64,000 nucleotides of DNA from positions 133,983-197,982 of the forward strand of contig MNCI01011451.1 of NCBI GenBank assembly GCA_015680685.1. The letters run 5' to 3'. The DNA is from Gnetum montanum. Lineage: Eukaryota > Streptophyta > Gnetopsida > Gnetales > Gnetaceae. Both the position numbers and the translations under genes were made by a program. The notes beneath the pieces are model-generated. The model had not been told where the DNA came from. It did not search any database and worked only from the letters and a program-made list of their open reading frames with translations. Positions 9,990-22,416 of this stretch are shown here, in pieces (position 1 is the first letter of the stretch; each line of letters begins with the position of its first letter).

Positions 9990-11192
9990 AGCCCCCAAGC
10001 GGATTGACATCTACCCAGAGATATGCAATTCATAAGCATACCTAGCAATATATGCTCATGGGAAATGACATCCTGTGCAAATCCTCCTATGACAAGATAT
10101 TTTTGGAATGCGTAAATGAGAAGCAAGTGTACAAGGTGGTTAATGGAGTACACAAGGGATTGTGTGGTGAACACATAGCACCTAGGGCTATGGCTACAAA
10201 AATCAAACGTCTAGGGTACTATTAACCTCACATGGAGCATGATTTCCTAGCCAAAGTTAAGACGTGATACGTGCTAAAAATATGCAAATCTCATACATGT
10301 TTCACCTACAAAGCTGCATCCAATGCAAATTACGTGGCCTTTCCAACAATGGGGACTAGACCTCATAGGACCTATCACACCTAAGTCCTCTGCAGGGCAT
10401 AGCTTCATCATTATCACCGCCAAGTATTTTACTAAGTGGATAGAGGCTATCCCCTTGAGAAAGACTACATCTCAGCAGATTTTCCACTTCATCTTGGATA
10501 ACATCGTGACAAGGTTTGGGCTTTCCATGACTATTGTAACCAACAACGGGCCACAATTCAGTAGTATGGAAACCCAAACCTTCTGCAACAATCTTGGCAT
10601 TAGACAATCATTTTCCTCACCATACTACTTGCAAGTGAATGGATAGGTAGAGGCTACAAATAAGTCCATCATCAACTTGCTGAAAAGGATGCTTAACAAT
10701 AGCAAGAGGTGATGGCATGAGCAAATCCTCTATGTGTTGTGGGCTTACAGTACGACATGCAGGACTGCAACAGGTAAGACACCTTATAGTCTTGTTTATG
10801 GATCTGAAGCTGTGTTACCTCTTGAGTTGTAGGTACCATCACTCCAGATGATCTTATCTAATATCATGAGGGAAGTCTAGAACGATGAGTCGAGGATCAT
10901 CAACCTCGACTTAATGAAGGAGGAGCATGCACAAACACTAGGTCACATAGAGCATTATCAGAATAAGCAACAACAAAAACATCCTGCAAATCTGCATCAA
11001 CAACCAATACAAAAGGGAGACCTAATTCTCAAGGCTATCTATGAGCATATGAACAAATTCTCAGCAAACTGGGAAGGTCCATACATGGTCATAAAAGCCT
11101 TTGAGAATAGGGCCTTCAAGCTGGCAAACATGGCTGACAATGAGTTTGCAAATCTGGTGAATCACTCATATCTTAATTCATACTACATTTGA
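9990..11192 (+). pseudogene. Integrase, element T1
   Basis: An N-terminal zinc-binding region (VYKVVNGVHKGLCGEHIAPR, about 10120-10190) is followed by the catalytic core from 10323 (WPFQQWGLDLIGPI; first Asp at 10359-10361). The second catalytic position reads VTNNGPQF where the family has T-D-N-G, so Asp is Asn (codon 10542-10544). The Glu is kept (VEATNK, 10650-10652) just after a stop at 10644-10646. The C-terminal part (10914-11192) has the GDLIL...NWEGPYMV motif of plant gypsy integrases and ends without a chromodomain. Several stops are present. Not active. Confidence 0.9.
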
Positions 11193-11212
11193 AGCATGAA
11201 CATGGTAAGCTC

Positions 11213-11690
11213 ATTCGCTATGACATAAAACTAGCAAACAAACATCTACTACGACGTAAAATTGGCAAAGCTCATCCGCTACGACGTAAAACTGGCACAA
11301 ATAGTCCTCTATGACTATAAACTGGCACAGACAGTCCGCTATGACTATAAACTAGCATAACGATATGCTAGGATCTTGAACTAGCACAGATAGTCTGCTA
11401 GGACCTTAAACTAGCTCATCCACCATATGCTATGATGATAAACTAGCATAGTAGTTTGCTAGGACCTTAAACTAGCACAACAACCGTCCACTATGATGTT
11501 AAAATATCATAGTAGTCTGCTAGGACCTTAAACTAGCACAGCGACTGTCTGCTATGATGTTAAACTAGCACATACTATCTGCTGAGACCTTAAACTAGTA
11601 CAGTGATGGTTTGCTAGGATCTTAAGCTAGCACAACGATCTTTTGGGACCTTAAACTAGCAAATCATGGTCTACTAGGATCTTAAACTGG
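11213..11690. repeat. Array of about 14 short repeats after integrase
   Basis: Imperfect 30-45-bp units of the form CTATGAC(G)TTAAACTAGCACA or GCTAGGACCTTAAACTAGCACA follow one another, alternating ATGA and AGGACC versions. The array begins right after the integrase stop and is unrelated to coding sequence. Its core is shared with the spacer at 7316-7600. Confidence 0.85.
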
Positions 11691-13354
11691 GTTTGCGGCA
11701 CATCCCCATCATGCATCTACAATAGTACACAACAAGTGAGTGTGCACAGTGCCGACACGGGGTGGGACATTGTAGTTGTAGAATGTAGTTCACGATGCCA
11801 TGGAAACACCCTCTGGAACATATGCAATGCCGCTACTCCTGGCATCTTGCTAATCCTTTGGAGATGTTGTACGACATCATGTTGACCTTGCAAACCTACT
11901 ATTGCCATGGCTTATCACCTTGGCAGTAACTTCCCTAGTCAGCGCTTGCTGCTGGAGTTACAGTAGTATTGTGGCCCAGCCACAATATTGTTAACCTCCA
12001 ACCCCTGCCAATGCCTGAGCTCAAGAGACATTCAGCTATTTGGTAGCCAATCTTATAGTTGAATTAAGAATGCTTGCCTTTGGCAGGGATTCCTAAGCAT
12101 CTGCACTCATAGCAACTCCCAACCCCCTCGATGCCAGCTCCTCCACGCTGATCCTGCTAAGGCTACTGCTGGCCTTCTTAGTTTGGATGTTTCATGTCTC
12201 AGCAACAACATTAGTTGCTCCAATAGTGTCCACAACAAGACCTTTGCCTTCATTTCACATCATGGTTGTTTCTCTTGGTTTGTTCTCTATTGTGTTTGCA
12301 GGGTGTAGACTAGAGGAGCATCGGTCGAAGGTGCATCTTGCCATGGAAACAAATGCTACAACGTTACAAGGTGTTTGTCTTTATTAGCTTGGCTACTTCA
12401 GAGTGCATATCTTGTCCTACCCTTTAAGCTCCCTTACCACATTCCTTGCACTCACAATTTCCACTCTCTCCCCTCCTTTACAAGCTTTTCCTGACTCTTT
12501 TCAAGCCCTCCCATATGCTTAACCACAAAGCCCATGATGCATGTAACACACATTGCCACATGGGAAGTATCTGTAGGTAGGTTAAAGCCCCATGTGGATG
12601 TAACACAACTTCTCCTGGGAAAGAAACACCTGTCCTGTGAAAAGGTTGTTTGCAAATGTAAAAGGAAAAGTAGCAAAGAGAAAAGCATAAGAGAGCAAAA
12701 GCTCACGTGCAAAAAAAACACAAAAAACATGCCTAAAACAAATGGCACATAAGCTGTTTTGCAATTACCCTCTCTAATGATTTCGATGAGGGGTCAAAGG
12801 TCAGCAAGAGAAAAGATGACCATGAAAAAAACTCCCTCACAAGCACTCTGACAAGGGATTCTACTAAGTTTCATCTTTAGCATTTTCTTGAACCTCCTTC
12901 CCTCTCTGCTTAGCCTTTCCCTCTCCCCCACAAAACCAATGCAACACTCTCAAGCACAGTTGAGCGACATCTTAGAGACCACCGAAGAACACTATTAGCA
13001 TTTTCTCTTCCATGGTGTTTCATATTCTTTGTCGACGACTCTCGGGTCCATCCTCCAGATGTTGACAAAGAGGGGCCAATGAAACACCCTAAATTTTCAA
13101 GGCATTCTCGCTTCATCAGGTTCTTGAAATTTAGGCAATGTCATGGCACTTCAACAAGAAATGGGTGCTCTGGGTTTAGACTGTCCAATTTGAAAAATTT
13201 TCTACGTCCAATGTTGACAGGCCCAACAAACTCTCTGGCCTGCCCACCTAGGTAGTTCATCCAGTTGACAATCTACTCAGAAGTAATGCGTGGGGTTGTC
13301 GGTGGTGCTCAGGCTACACAAAAAAGTTCGACAAGTTTTCTTATCAAGAAGTTT

Positions 13355-14075
13355 ACTATGCTACGCTATGATATGTAGCATAGCAAGCCTCGGAAGATAG
13401 TTGTAGGATGAAGTGCTACACTATGCTATGCAACGCAACGTAGCATAGCATAACAAAAGCAAGACAAAAAGGCCCAGCTTGCTTAGTGATTTCAATTGCA
13501 CTCTGCAAGAATCTTCGGCCTTTCAAAACCAGTTGCTTTACTCAACTTCAAGTCTTACAGCAAAACTTCTTTCACTGGAAAAGTAGCAAATTAAGAAAAA
13601 AGTAGGCTTTGTTGGCTGCTATGCTATGCTATGCTATGTAGCATAGCACAACATAGTGAAAATGCATGAATAACAAAAGGCATCTCAGAATGCAGGATCA
13701 ACAGGTTCACAAGTTTCACATTGCAAAGAACAAAGGTCGCAGATTGTCAGCATTTTCACATGTTAAGGTCACCTATTATGCTATGTTATGCTACATAGCA
13801 TAGCATAGTGTAGCAAACATGAAAAACTAGTTAAAACACTTCAGAAGTTTCCAGCACTTGCAATTTGGCTCCAACACAAGTTTCTCCTTCAAACTGGTGG
13901 CTACGCTATGCTACGCTACATAGTGTAGCATAGCGTAGCAAGTAGCTACGCTACGCCAGCACGCTACACCATGATGTAACACAGCATAGTAGGTGGTAGG
14001 GCATAGCATAGCGTAGCAAGCTGCTATGCTACGCAGACATGCTACGCTCAAAAGCGTAGCACCACGTAGTAGACA
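13355..14075. repeat. Palindromic TAGCATAGC/GCTATGCTA clusters upstream of the T1 LTR TATA box
   Basis: At least five clusters (about 13355-13390, 13418-13455, 13616-13652, 13776-13816, 13898-14075) consist of GCTATGCTA or GCTACGCTA runs followed by the inverted TAGCATAGC or TAGCGTAGC, so each can fold into a hairpin. C/T alternation at the same place (GCGTAGC versus GCATAGC) is what CpG methylation decay would leave. The clusters end about 190 bp before the TATA box. Confidence 0.85.
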
Positions 14076-14262
14076 ACTAAGCTACATCAATGCAATTCAC
14101 CTGTTTGCATTGTTGGCACACATCTCTATGTTCTGAAAGTGTAATTACAACATGGCAAGCCTATCAATCAGCTTTGCATGTCCATGCAGCATAGACACGT
14201 CAACGCCTTGTGGGTCTAGGGTACATGGCATCCAAATCACATTTGTCGCATGCTCCTAGCCT

Positions 14263-14270
14263 TATAAATA
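14263..14270 (+). promoter_or_regulatory. TATA box of the T1 LTR
   Basis: CTTATAAATACCCC lies downstream of the palindromic U3 clusters, in the sense of the T1 pol gene. It predicts transcription from about 14295. Confidence 0.6.
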
Positions 14271-14899
14271 CCCCGTTGAGTAATGCTCAAAGGGTTGGCA
14301 AGTTAGCAAGTTGGCAAAAATTGTTATTGGCAAAAGCTTGGCAATTTGTCAATTCAAAGAGCAAAACTCGTTGGCAAAAATGTGCAAGTTGGAAAAAATT
14401 GTTAGCATTCTCATTTGGCATTCTATTGCTCTTTTCTATTACTTTTGTAGCATTGTGCATTATTAGCTCTTGAATCCGCGTTCAAGCATACACTTGGGTT
14501 GCTTTCAAATGTCTTAGTTACTTTTGGGATCTGTATGCTTCCCAATGTTGCGCAACCAATTATATCCACTTTGACAAAGCAAAGTTGTAATCTTGAAGTG
14601 GTGCATTTTTGAACTCCAGTTTACTTCGTTTTATTTCATATCATTGCTTTTTTACATCATTTTCATTTCCTTGTATATAATAATCAATATTTTATGTTAT
14701 AAAATTTTTTTTTCAAGTTACACGTTTGCAAAAGATTTAGTGACAATGATTAAGTCCTTGTTTGATCAACCAGACCGTTCAAGGCACTCTATTTCCATTT
14801 TATCTAGCACGGCCCTCGTGTGGATTTAGAGTTAAAACTATCTGATCGACGACCTCTCGGTGTTTTCAGCCGTCGATGTTTTCGGTCGCTACAACCAAC

Positions 14900-15784
14900 T
14901 CATGCTTGCACAACCTCTAAGCTTGAGTATAAATTTCTTAAGTCAAACCCCCAAAGGTCACCTCAAGAGACACATTTGTTATTACAACATGCCCTTTTGA
15001 GTCTTAATTATGATAACAATAACACTTATTATGAAGAGGCACTAGCTTGATTAAGTAGTAGCATCATTTGGGAATGGGGATGCGACACATGAGATGGAAA
15101 TGAAGAAGACATTATATGGGTGGGTAGAATAAGAAACATTAAATGAATGGATAGCATTATAAAAGATATATTAGTGTACTATTTTGCACAAAAATCAAGA
15201 GTAAAGAATAAATGGATGGATTTTGAATGTATGTATAATCTAAATGATAATGAGATTAGAACAATGAAATCTAGTTTAGTGGTTTATGCATGGATAAGCA
15301 AAATAGAAGATGAGCGATATGTAAAACAAAATTAGAAAGAAAAAGTGACAATAAAACATATGTTGTGACATAACACGAACACTAATGCATAGGATATGAA
15401 TAGAATTGGATAATATCAAAGTACAAGATCACATCCATGCTCATGTTTCTAAGAATCATATGCAAATATAACAAAATCTCCTTGTACTTTCCTTATCTTC
15501 AATTGAAATGAATATTTCTTTTGAAAGAATCGAATTAACTATATTGAAGTTTCTACTAATATGTACTTTAGAATAGATAAGTACTTTCATAGAGTTAACA
15601 TAATATGACTTATTTTTTAATATGAATGAATATCATGGAATCATAGAAATTTATGATTATTAATTTAAATAATGTAGTAATTTGACTATATATTATAATA
15701 TTTATAGATATTATTACTCATTGTTCAAAAATTTAATAATTTCATAATATCTAAAATTAATGTTATATTCCAAATATAATGAAA
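14900..15784. other. AT-rich sequence without identified feature
   Basis: I see no domain, repeat or RNA gene here. A short open frame at 15147-15335 has composition typical of AT-rich noncoding DNA. Confidence 0.5.
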
Positions 15785-18665
15785 TCCCCCCTTCATATGT
15801 GTCACAATCCCTCAAGGGACATGTGCAACAGCATACATGAAATGCAATAAAAGGGCTGTAGCCACATTCTCAATGGCCAACACCATGTCATATAGTTGTA
15901 ACTTCCTTGCATAAGGTTGAATTATTGCAACTTATAAAAAAGAGAATTAAATAAATATTTTTATTTTTTACTATTTTATGATTTTTTTTATTATTTTTAA
16001 TATTTAAGGCATGAACAAGTAAAATGAGGAAAAATCATAATATTTATTCACTATGCAACCACTAGAATCTGCATTAACTAAAAAATTTTAGGCTATGTAA
16101 GCATGGTAACACTCTAACAAAGTCTAGCAGTGCTTGTGAAAGTAACAATGCAAACATTCACAAACAAGGAAATTAACTAACCCAATGAAGAAAGAGCTCT
16201 TCACATAATTAGATGCAAAAAAAATTCAAGAAAATGACTATGTATTAACTTGTTGTGTAGGAGAACTCATTACAAGTATTTATAGTTTTTGTGCAAGAAT
16301 AGAGAGGATTCATTAGTACCTTAACATCAATAGAGGCTCATTAATGTTGCCAAATAGATTTGCAACATTCAAAAGATGAAGATAGATAAACCAAGCTTGC
16401 AAGGATGGTACATAAGCATCTTGGCATCAATAAAGACTTGTCAATGTAGTCCAACCAAACCTTGGATTTTGAAGAGAAGAAGATATAAAAATGAGGCCCA
16501 CAAGTAGGGTGCATTAGTTCCCCTACACTAATTGCAAGGGATGCATTGATGTAGGGTAATCAATGCATCCTCTAAAAGAATTAGAATTCACTTTTTAGAT
16601 TTAGGTATAAGCTAAAACCCAAGGGGGTATTCCAAAAGGATCATAGGAAATATAAATGAAAATAGAATCATCCTATAGAGCCTAAAATAATGCATGCAAT
16701 CTCAAAGTGTAACCCATGGGGCAAGGATTCATCTCAAAGAGCCAACCACCTCTACCAAACACACTAGACTATAAACATATGGCATACAAAATACTTCCCA
16801 AATCCATGACCAATTCTAGATCAAGGGATATATCATTTGAATCACAGTGAGATATAGTTATTAGCTTTGAAGATGATGTTGATTAGATTCCTAAATAACA
16901 CTTGTGTATGTCATTGCATTTAAAAAATAAAAAAGATATTATAATACATATAATACAATGTAAACCCACATTGTCACAATGGGAAGGAAGGATAAAAGGA
17001 TATTTATAATTTCATACTTTATGATTTTTATGGATTTTATGATTATAAAGAATAAAATGATAATAAACACATATGCATTACAATCACTCTTCAGGATAAA
17101 TTCAATGCCCACATACACTCATGCATGACATAATTCCTCAAGGGATAGGTGCAATTGCAAACTTGAAATAGAATAAAATGGCTCTTAATCACAAACTCAG
17201 TGGTCCAACACCATGTTATACAATTGTGATCTTCTTGGAAAAGGTTGAATGATCACAACTTATGAAAATGAGAATTAAATAAATTTTTTATATATTTTAT
17301 GATGTTTTGGTATTTTAATGTTTAAGGCATCAATGCTAAAATGAGAAAAGATGCTAGGATTTATTCATCGTGCAAACACTCAACTCTACATTAATCAAAT
17401 AATTCTAGACTACGTAAGCATGGTGGCACTCTGATAGAGTCTAGCTATGCTTGTGAAAGCGATGATGCAAAACACATACTAATAGGAAAGGAAATCAACT
17501 TGCCCAAGGAAGAAAGAGCTTTTCACACAACTAAATGACACAAGATCTAAGGAAATGACTAAATATTAATTTTTTGTGTGGAAGAATTCACTTTGGGTAC
17601 TTATAGTTTTGGTGTAGGAATGGAGAGGGTTCATCAATGTATTAGCATTAATAAAGGCTTGTCAATGTAGTCCAACCAAACATAGGACACTCAAGAGGTA
17701 AAGACAAGTGAACAAAGCCTACAAGAAGGGTGTGTAAGCATCCTAGCACTAACACAAGATATGTGTTGATGCAAAGTAGTCAACACACCCCCCCTTCCAA
17801 AAGAGACACACTTCATCTTTTATGTTAGGGTACAAGTAAGAATCCTATGGAATATGCCAAATTGATCATAGGACATTTGAACAAAGCTAAAATCATCCTA
17901 AAGACCCTAAAATAATGAATGAAATCTCAAAGTGTAACCCAAAAGGTAAAGATACATTTCCAAAAGTCAACCACCTCTACTAAATACACTATACTATAAA
18001 CATAAGACATACATAACATTTTCTAAATCTAGGACTAGTTTCAAACTAAGGAATATATCATTTGAATCATGGTGCAATATAGTTATTAGCTTTGAAAGGA
18101 ATGTTGAGTGAATTGCAAAGAACACTCATGTATGTCATTACCTTCAAGAAATAGAATATATATTATAATGCATATAATACAATGAATACTTGTGTTTCCA
18201 TGATGGGAAGGATAAAAGGATATTTATAATTTTATATTTAATGATATTTATGGATTTTATGATTATAAAAGACAAAATTATAATAAACACGTTTGCATTG
18301 TGATCCCTCTTGGAAAAAAATGCAATGCTCATGCACATTCACATGTCATACTCTCTCAAGGGATAGGTGCAACATGACATAAAAAATTCAATAAAATGGC
18401 TCTTAATCATAACCTCAATAAATCAACATCATGTCATATAGTTGTGACTTCTTAGATAAGGTTGAATCATTGCAGCTTATGAAAATGAGGATTAAATAAA
18501 TATTTTTGTTGTTTTAATGTTTTATGATGTTTTTGGTATTTTAATGTTTAACACAACAATGATAAAATAAGAAAAAATCATAAGCTTTATTCACCACTCA
18601 AACACTAGACTCCACATCAACCAAATGGTTCTAGGTTATGTAAGCATGGTGACACTCTAAGTCTA
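15785..18665. repeat. 1.2-1.3-kb tandem repeat, about 2.4 copies
   Basis: The landmark CTCAAGGGA(C/T)A(T/G)GTGCAA occurs at about 15817, 17137 and 18354 (spacing about 1320 and 1217). It is followed each time by AATGGC or AAAGGGCT, CACCATGT, a block ending AGAATTAAATAAAT or AGGATTAAATAAAT, and a block around GTCTAGC. Copies are diverged by many substitutions and small indels. The third copy ends at about 18665, where the LTR of element I begins. No reading frame is conserved between copies. Confidence 0.8.
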
Positions 18666-18673
18666 GCCATTAT

Positions 18674-19542
18674 TGGTCTAGGAACACCTCTTTTTATTCC
18701 CTTGTTCTTCCATACGTGTGTGTTTTTTAGGTTTTGGGCTCTATGGATATTTCTTAGAAATAAGAAGACATTTTACTCAAGAGCTGAGTCTTCATAAAAG
18801 ATATCTTGGACCCAATAGAATATGCCTTTGGCTAAAAGAAGAAATCTTATATAGAGTGGAGACATCTCTGGAAAGACATTTGTACTAGAGAAGATGTCTC
18901 ACCCATGAAGGAGATGTCTTCTAAAAATAGTAGATGTCTTTTTCAAAAAGTAGGATTTAATAGAAGATAATCCAAGGAGGCTAGAGATAACTCGTATGAT
19001 TGGGAAACTTCCAAAATTAACTATTCTAGTTTGGGAAATAATAGGAGGTAGGAAAAGATAGAAAAAATAATGAATACTCAAGTAGAGTTTGAGAAAGATT
19101 TTGTAGGATTTTCTTATCTTTTTTTCTTAATAAATCTATGTTGTTCTATGCTTATATCATAGAAATTTAATGAGAGTTCAGCAAGAGAGTTAGAGAGCAC
19201 ATCAAGTAAGTGCATAGAGGTTGTAGCTCCAAGGTTAATTGTGTAGGCCTATGGATTCTAGTCTTGCTTGTGAGTTGAGATATTAATTTTGGGCTATAAA
19301 AGGGATTCTCTATTAGTTGTGTCTTGCCTTAAGAATAGCCATTATATGATTGTAGAGCCTCCTAATTTGTAGCATCATTTGAGTAATTAGAGAGGTTTGG
19401 ATATTTTATGGGTTGTAGAACCCTATTGTAATCTTCTTACAAATAGATAATTTTCTTGTTTACTAGCAATTAAATTATCTTTTCAAAATATCTAGATTTA
19501 TTACTAGAAAGTGATTTTAATAATTGGAGTCAATCTACTCCA
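18674..19542 (+). mobile_element. 5' LTR of element I
   Basis: An LTR is inferred from a TATA box (GGGCTATAAAAGGG at 19291-19304), a terminal TCCA at 19539-19542, and a primer-binding site a few bases later. The left end (TGGTCTAGG at 18674, complementary to the terminal CTCCA) is approximate because the partner LTR is not in the window. It is the outermost, oldest layer of the nested stack. Confidence 0.55.
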
Positions 19543-19548
19543 GAATTA

Positions 19549-19562
19549 TTGCCATCAGAGCC
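19549..19562 (+). promoter_or_regulatory. Primer-binding site of element I (initiator tRNA-Met type)
   Basis: TTGCCATCAGAGCC resembles the common plant site TGGTATCAGAGCC, complementary to the 3' end of initiator tRNA-Met, and lies seven bases after the LTR end. This differs from the tRNA-Asp type sites of A, B, D and E. Confidence 0.6.
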
Positions 19563-19661
19563 TAGTTAGATTGGTATTTATTCCAAGAATTTTTTATCCA
19601 TTTTAGATGGTGCTAAATAAAAATCATTTTAGTCCCTAAATAGAAACATGAAGTGCATGAT

Positions 19662-20424
19662 TGATGAGTGGTGAGATACCCCATACACTCAACCATACGA
19701 ATATGAGTGTTTCACGTGAGATCTGGTTGAACTCCAAGGACTAAGTGCTTACACGCCTTAATTGAACACTTAAGGTTAATCAATCGCTATCTTCCCAAAC
19801 TTACTTGTATTATCACAGTTGTATGGTTAAGTAAGCTTGAGGTATATGATTTTTATATATTTTATCTTTTTAATGTCTTATGCTAATAGGGGAAGGTAAG
19901 GAGAACTAAGTGAATAACTTTCATTAACTATTTACTAACTAAGTTCTAATAGTTCCTAACACCAGTATCTATTCCCACTTGCTACACACATCTTGAACCA
20001 GTGCAACGTTACTGGGATTACCAAATACTAATTGTCACTGGGTTACCAAGCGCTACACACATGCTCGAAGGGGTCGTACTGAGTGTACTTAACTAGGAGA
20101 GTTAAGGGTTGAGAGAAATTAATTAACTAGGAAAGCATTTAAACATTCAAAAATAATTAATTACTATTTAGCTTAATCCACATGCTATAAGGTTTATCAT
20201 AAATTTCGTCTTTATTACTATATACAAATGTGTGCTCAGGTACAATTTTCTCGAATAAAGATCCATTCACTTTAAGACTCCTACTATGGGCACATGGAAA
20301 TTATTCTAAATCTGGAAAAGTAAAACTATAAGATTTTAGTTATGGATCTAAGTCTAACTCCCAGAACAAGGAAAGTTACCTCTTATTTATAGAAATTGAG
20401 GTGCCACGATATCACGGCTCATCA
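19662..20424 (-). repeat. 3' LTR of element A (763 bp)
   Basis: On the minus strand it opens TGATGAGCCGTGATATCG at 20424 and closes at 19662 with TACCCC...CTCATCA-type sequence. A TATA motif (minus strand CTATAAATAAGAGG) lies at about 20380-20393. It contains about 200 bp (roughly 19760-19980) missing from the partner LTR. Confidence 0.88.
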
Positions 20425-22416
20425 TACCCCCATGATTGAATAAAAACTCATCCTCAAGTTACTTACAAAATATTGGGAAGTTATGGGATTATTAACTTGA
20501 ATGACATTAATGATGAATGGGATGACATGTGAACAGATCATCATTACAATACATGGCAATATTAGTGTTCATGACCACAAGAGTGAACACTATATGCATT
20601 TGACATCTAACCTTATTTGGCAGCTAAGAGAGAAGAGAGAGAAAAGAAGAATATGTGTTGTTGCTAATGCCAAAATTGCACCTTCTATTTTCCATCCATA
20701 ACCGAGCAATCGATCTTGTTTCTTGCATGACTATTCCAGCACCAATCCATCCTAAGTGTTTCCTCCAGCTCCAGTCCATTATTGTATGATTACCATCTGC
20801 ACACACAACATAGTCATATATTAGCAAGGGTAAATAAATCACAATGTAGTTGATACCTTTCCTTGGTGTAAGGTCCATTGGCTAAGTTATGATATGGCTA
20901 ATATGGATTCTGAAGATATACCACTGGTGACTATCCAAGGTGTAGGGGTTAGGAGGAAATTGAAAAAATTGGACCAGGACCCCCATGACTAAGAGCGATC
21001 CTCCGGTAGCAATAGAATAGAAAAATAGAAGGAATAAGAAAGATGGAGAAAAAGAAACAACAACAACGCTGATAAAATGGATGTCAGAGGTGGAAATGAA
21101 CATAATAAATGTTGATTATGAAAATTTTTAAGTGAAAGAAGTTAACTGATACACCAAATAGGAATGCTAGTAGGTCCTCCCTGAAGCAGGCTCATGCCCC
21201 TAATGCCCTGACAATTGCACATTCAAAGATTCTGTAGCCTCTAGAAATGTCATTCAGAAGCAAGAGTTAAAGTCTTAACTATAAGAACTTACCAAAAAGA
21301 AAATAATGCATCAACCAAAATATAGACTATTGATACAACTGGTAATGAGGTGGAAAATGGAGAAAGAATGATGGAAAGGAGAGAATGGAATGGAGTCCTA
21401 AGAATAAGGTGGTGTACATCCCCTTGTGTATTAATGTTTAATGTAACTTAGTAGATCTCATTCCAAATCTAGCCTCAAACAATCCACATCCAGTGACTTC
21501 GCATTAATACATTTAGTGAATCCATCCACTGAAAGTAAAAATGCTACCGCCAAAGAGTCACCACCATTCCAAGGAACGAGAAAGGACAAAGTAAGAAGTG
21601 AGAAAGGATCTTAGTTAGAGGGAACATGTTTTTTTAGTTCCATAACTAGTGCGTGCAGCTTAGATGATTATTTCTTCTAAGGGGTGTGCTTTGAATTCTC
21701 ACTTTTTTTTTCTTTTTTTTTTTTGCATGAGAACCACACCATGCAAAGACTGATTATTTTTATTAGCTTAGCTTCCTGATAATGGAGCAAAGTTAGAATG
21801 GTAAAGAAAAATCAAGAAGAAAACATCCAAGCACCCAAGACAATGGCTAGCATAAATGCATCAAATCCCCTTGATGTTACACCCTTTTCAATCCTTGAGT
21901 ACTTCCTCAATTTGAGAAATGCTCAGTCACGGATTCATTGATAGTTCTATTATTAAGAAATAGACTATACAATTCGAACCCAAGAGAGGCCATAGAAATT
22001 CATGGATGCATGGATGACATGGACTCATTGCTTGTTATATCAAAAGAATGATACCTTAGTATCAACATTATAACTCAAAGGTAAAAATAAAACATTAGCA
22101 ATCAATGGACTATAGTTCATACCACCATCAAGAGCACTTATTAGGTGATGTACCTAACAAAATAAACAACCACACAAAGAACGAAAAGAGTATAAACAAT
22201 GTTGAAAAATAAAACAAAAAAAGTTAAAGAAATTTGTAAAATAAAAATGTGTAAAAAAAAACTTAAAAGGAAACTGAGGGCCTCAAATGATTAGCAGAGG
22301 TGGCCATCTCCCTCATGACTAAGTTGGAAGGGGGAGATCTGAAATAATGAGCGGGGTCATCCCTTGTTTGAGGTATCAAGTTCATTGACTATTCTAGATT
22401 CATGGTAAGGTTTGGT
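20425..22416 (-). other. 3' noncoding region of element A
   Basis: About 2 kb between the protease stop and the 3' LTR, with no convincing coding sequence. It contains A/T homopolymer runs (about 21705-21725) and two internal copies of the AGTCATGGGGG motif on the minus strand (about 20980-20990 and 22306-22318) besides the one at the LTR. The region aligns by landmarks to 44338-45800 of element E, so it is a conserved part of the family. Confidence 0.6.

Larger units (their letters stand above)
11700..14900 (+). mobile_element. Probable 3' LTR region of T1 (boundaries uncertain)
   Basis: About 3.2 kb without coding features follows the integrase and repeat array. It holds a palindrome-rich block (13355-14075), a TATA box (14263) and downstream sequence up to a possible CA terminus near 14892 (GGTCGCTACA). 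Long LTRs are usual in Tat elements. No second copy is available in the window, and no clear polypurine tract-TG junction was found, so the start is a guess. Small ORFs in this stretch show no recognisable domains. Confidence 0.45.

Noticed and set aside
14210-15050. Three small ORFs (about 76-87 codons) as possible genes
   Set aside because: They overlap the LTR promoter and downstream LTR-like sequence, show no domain, and their composition is that of noncoding repeat DNA.
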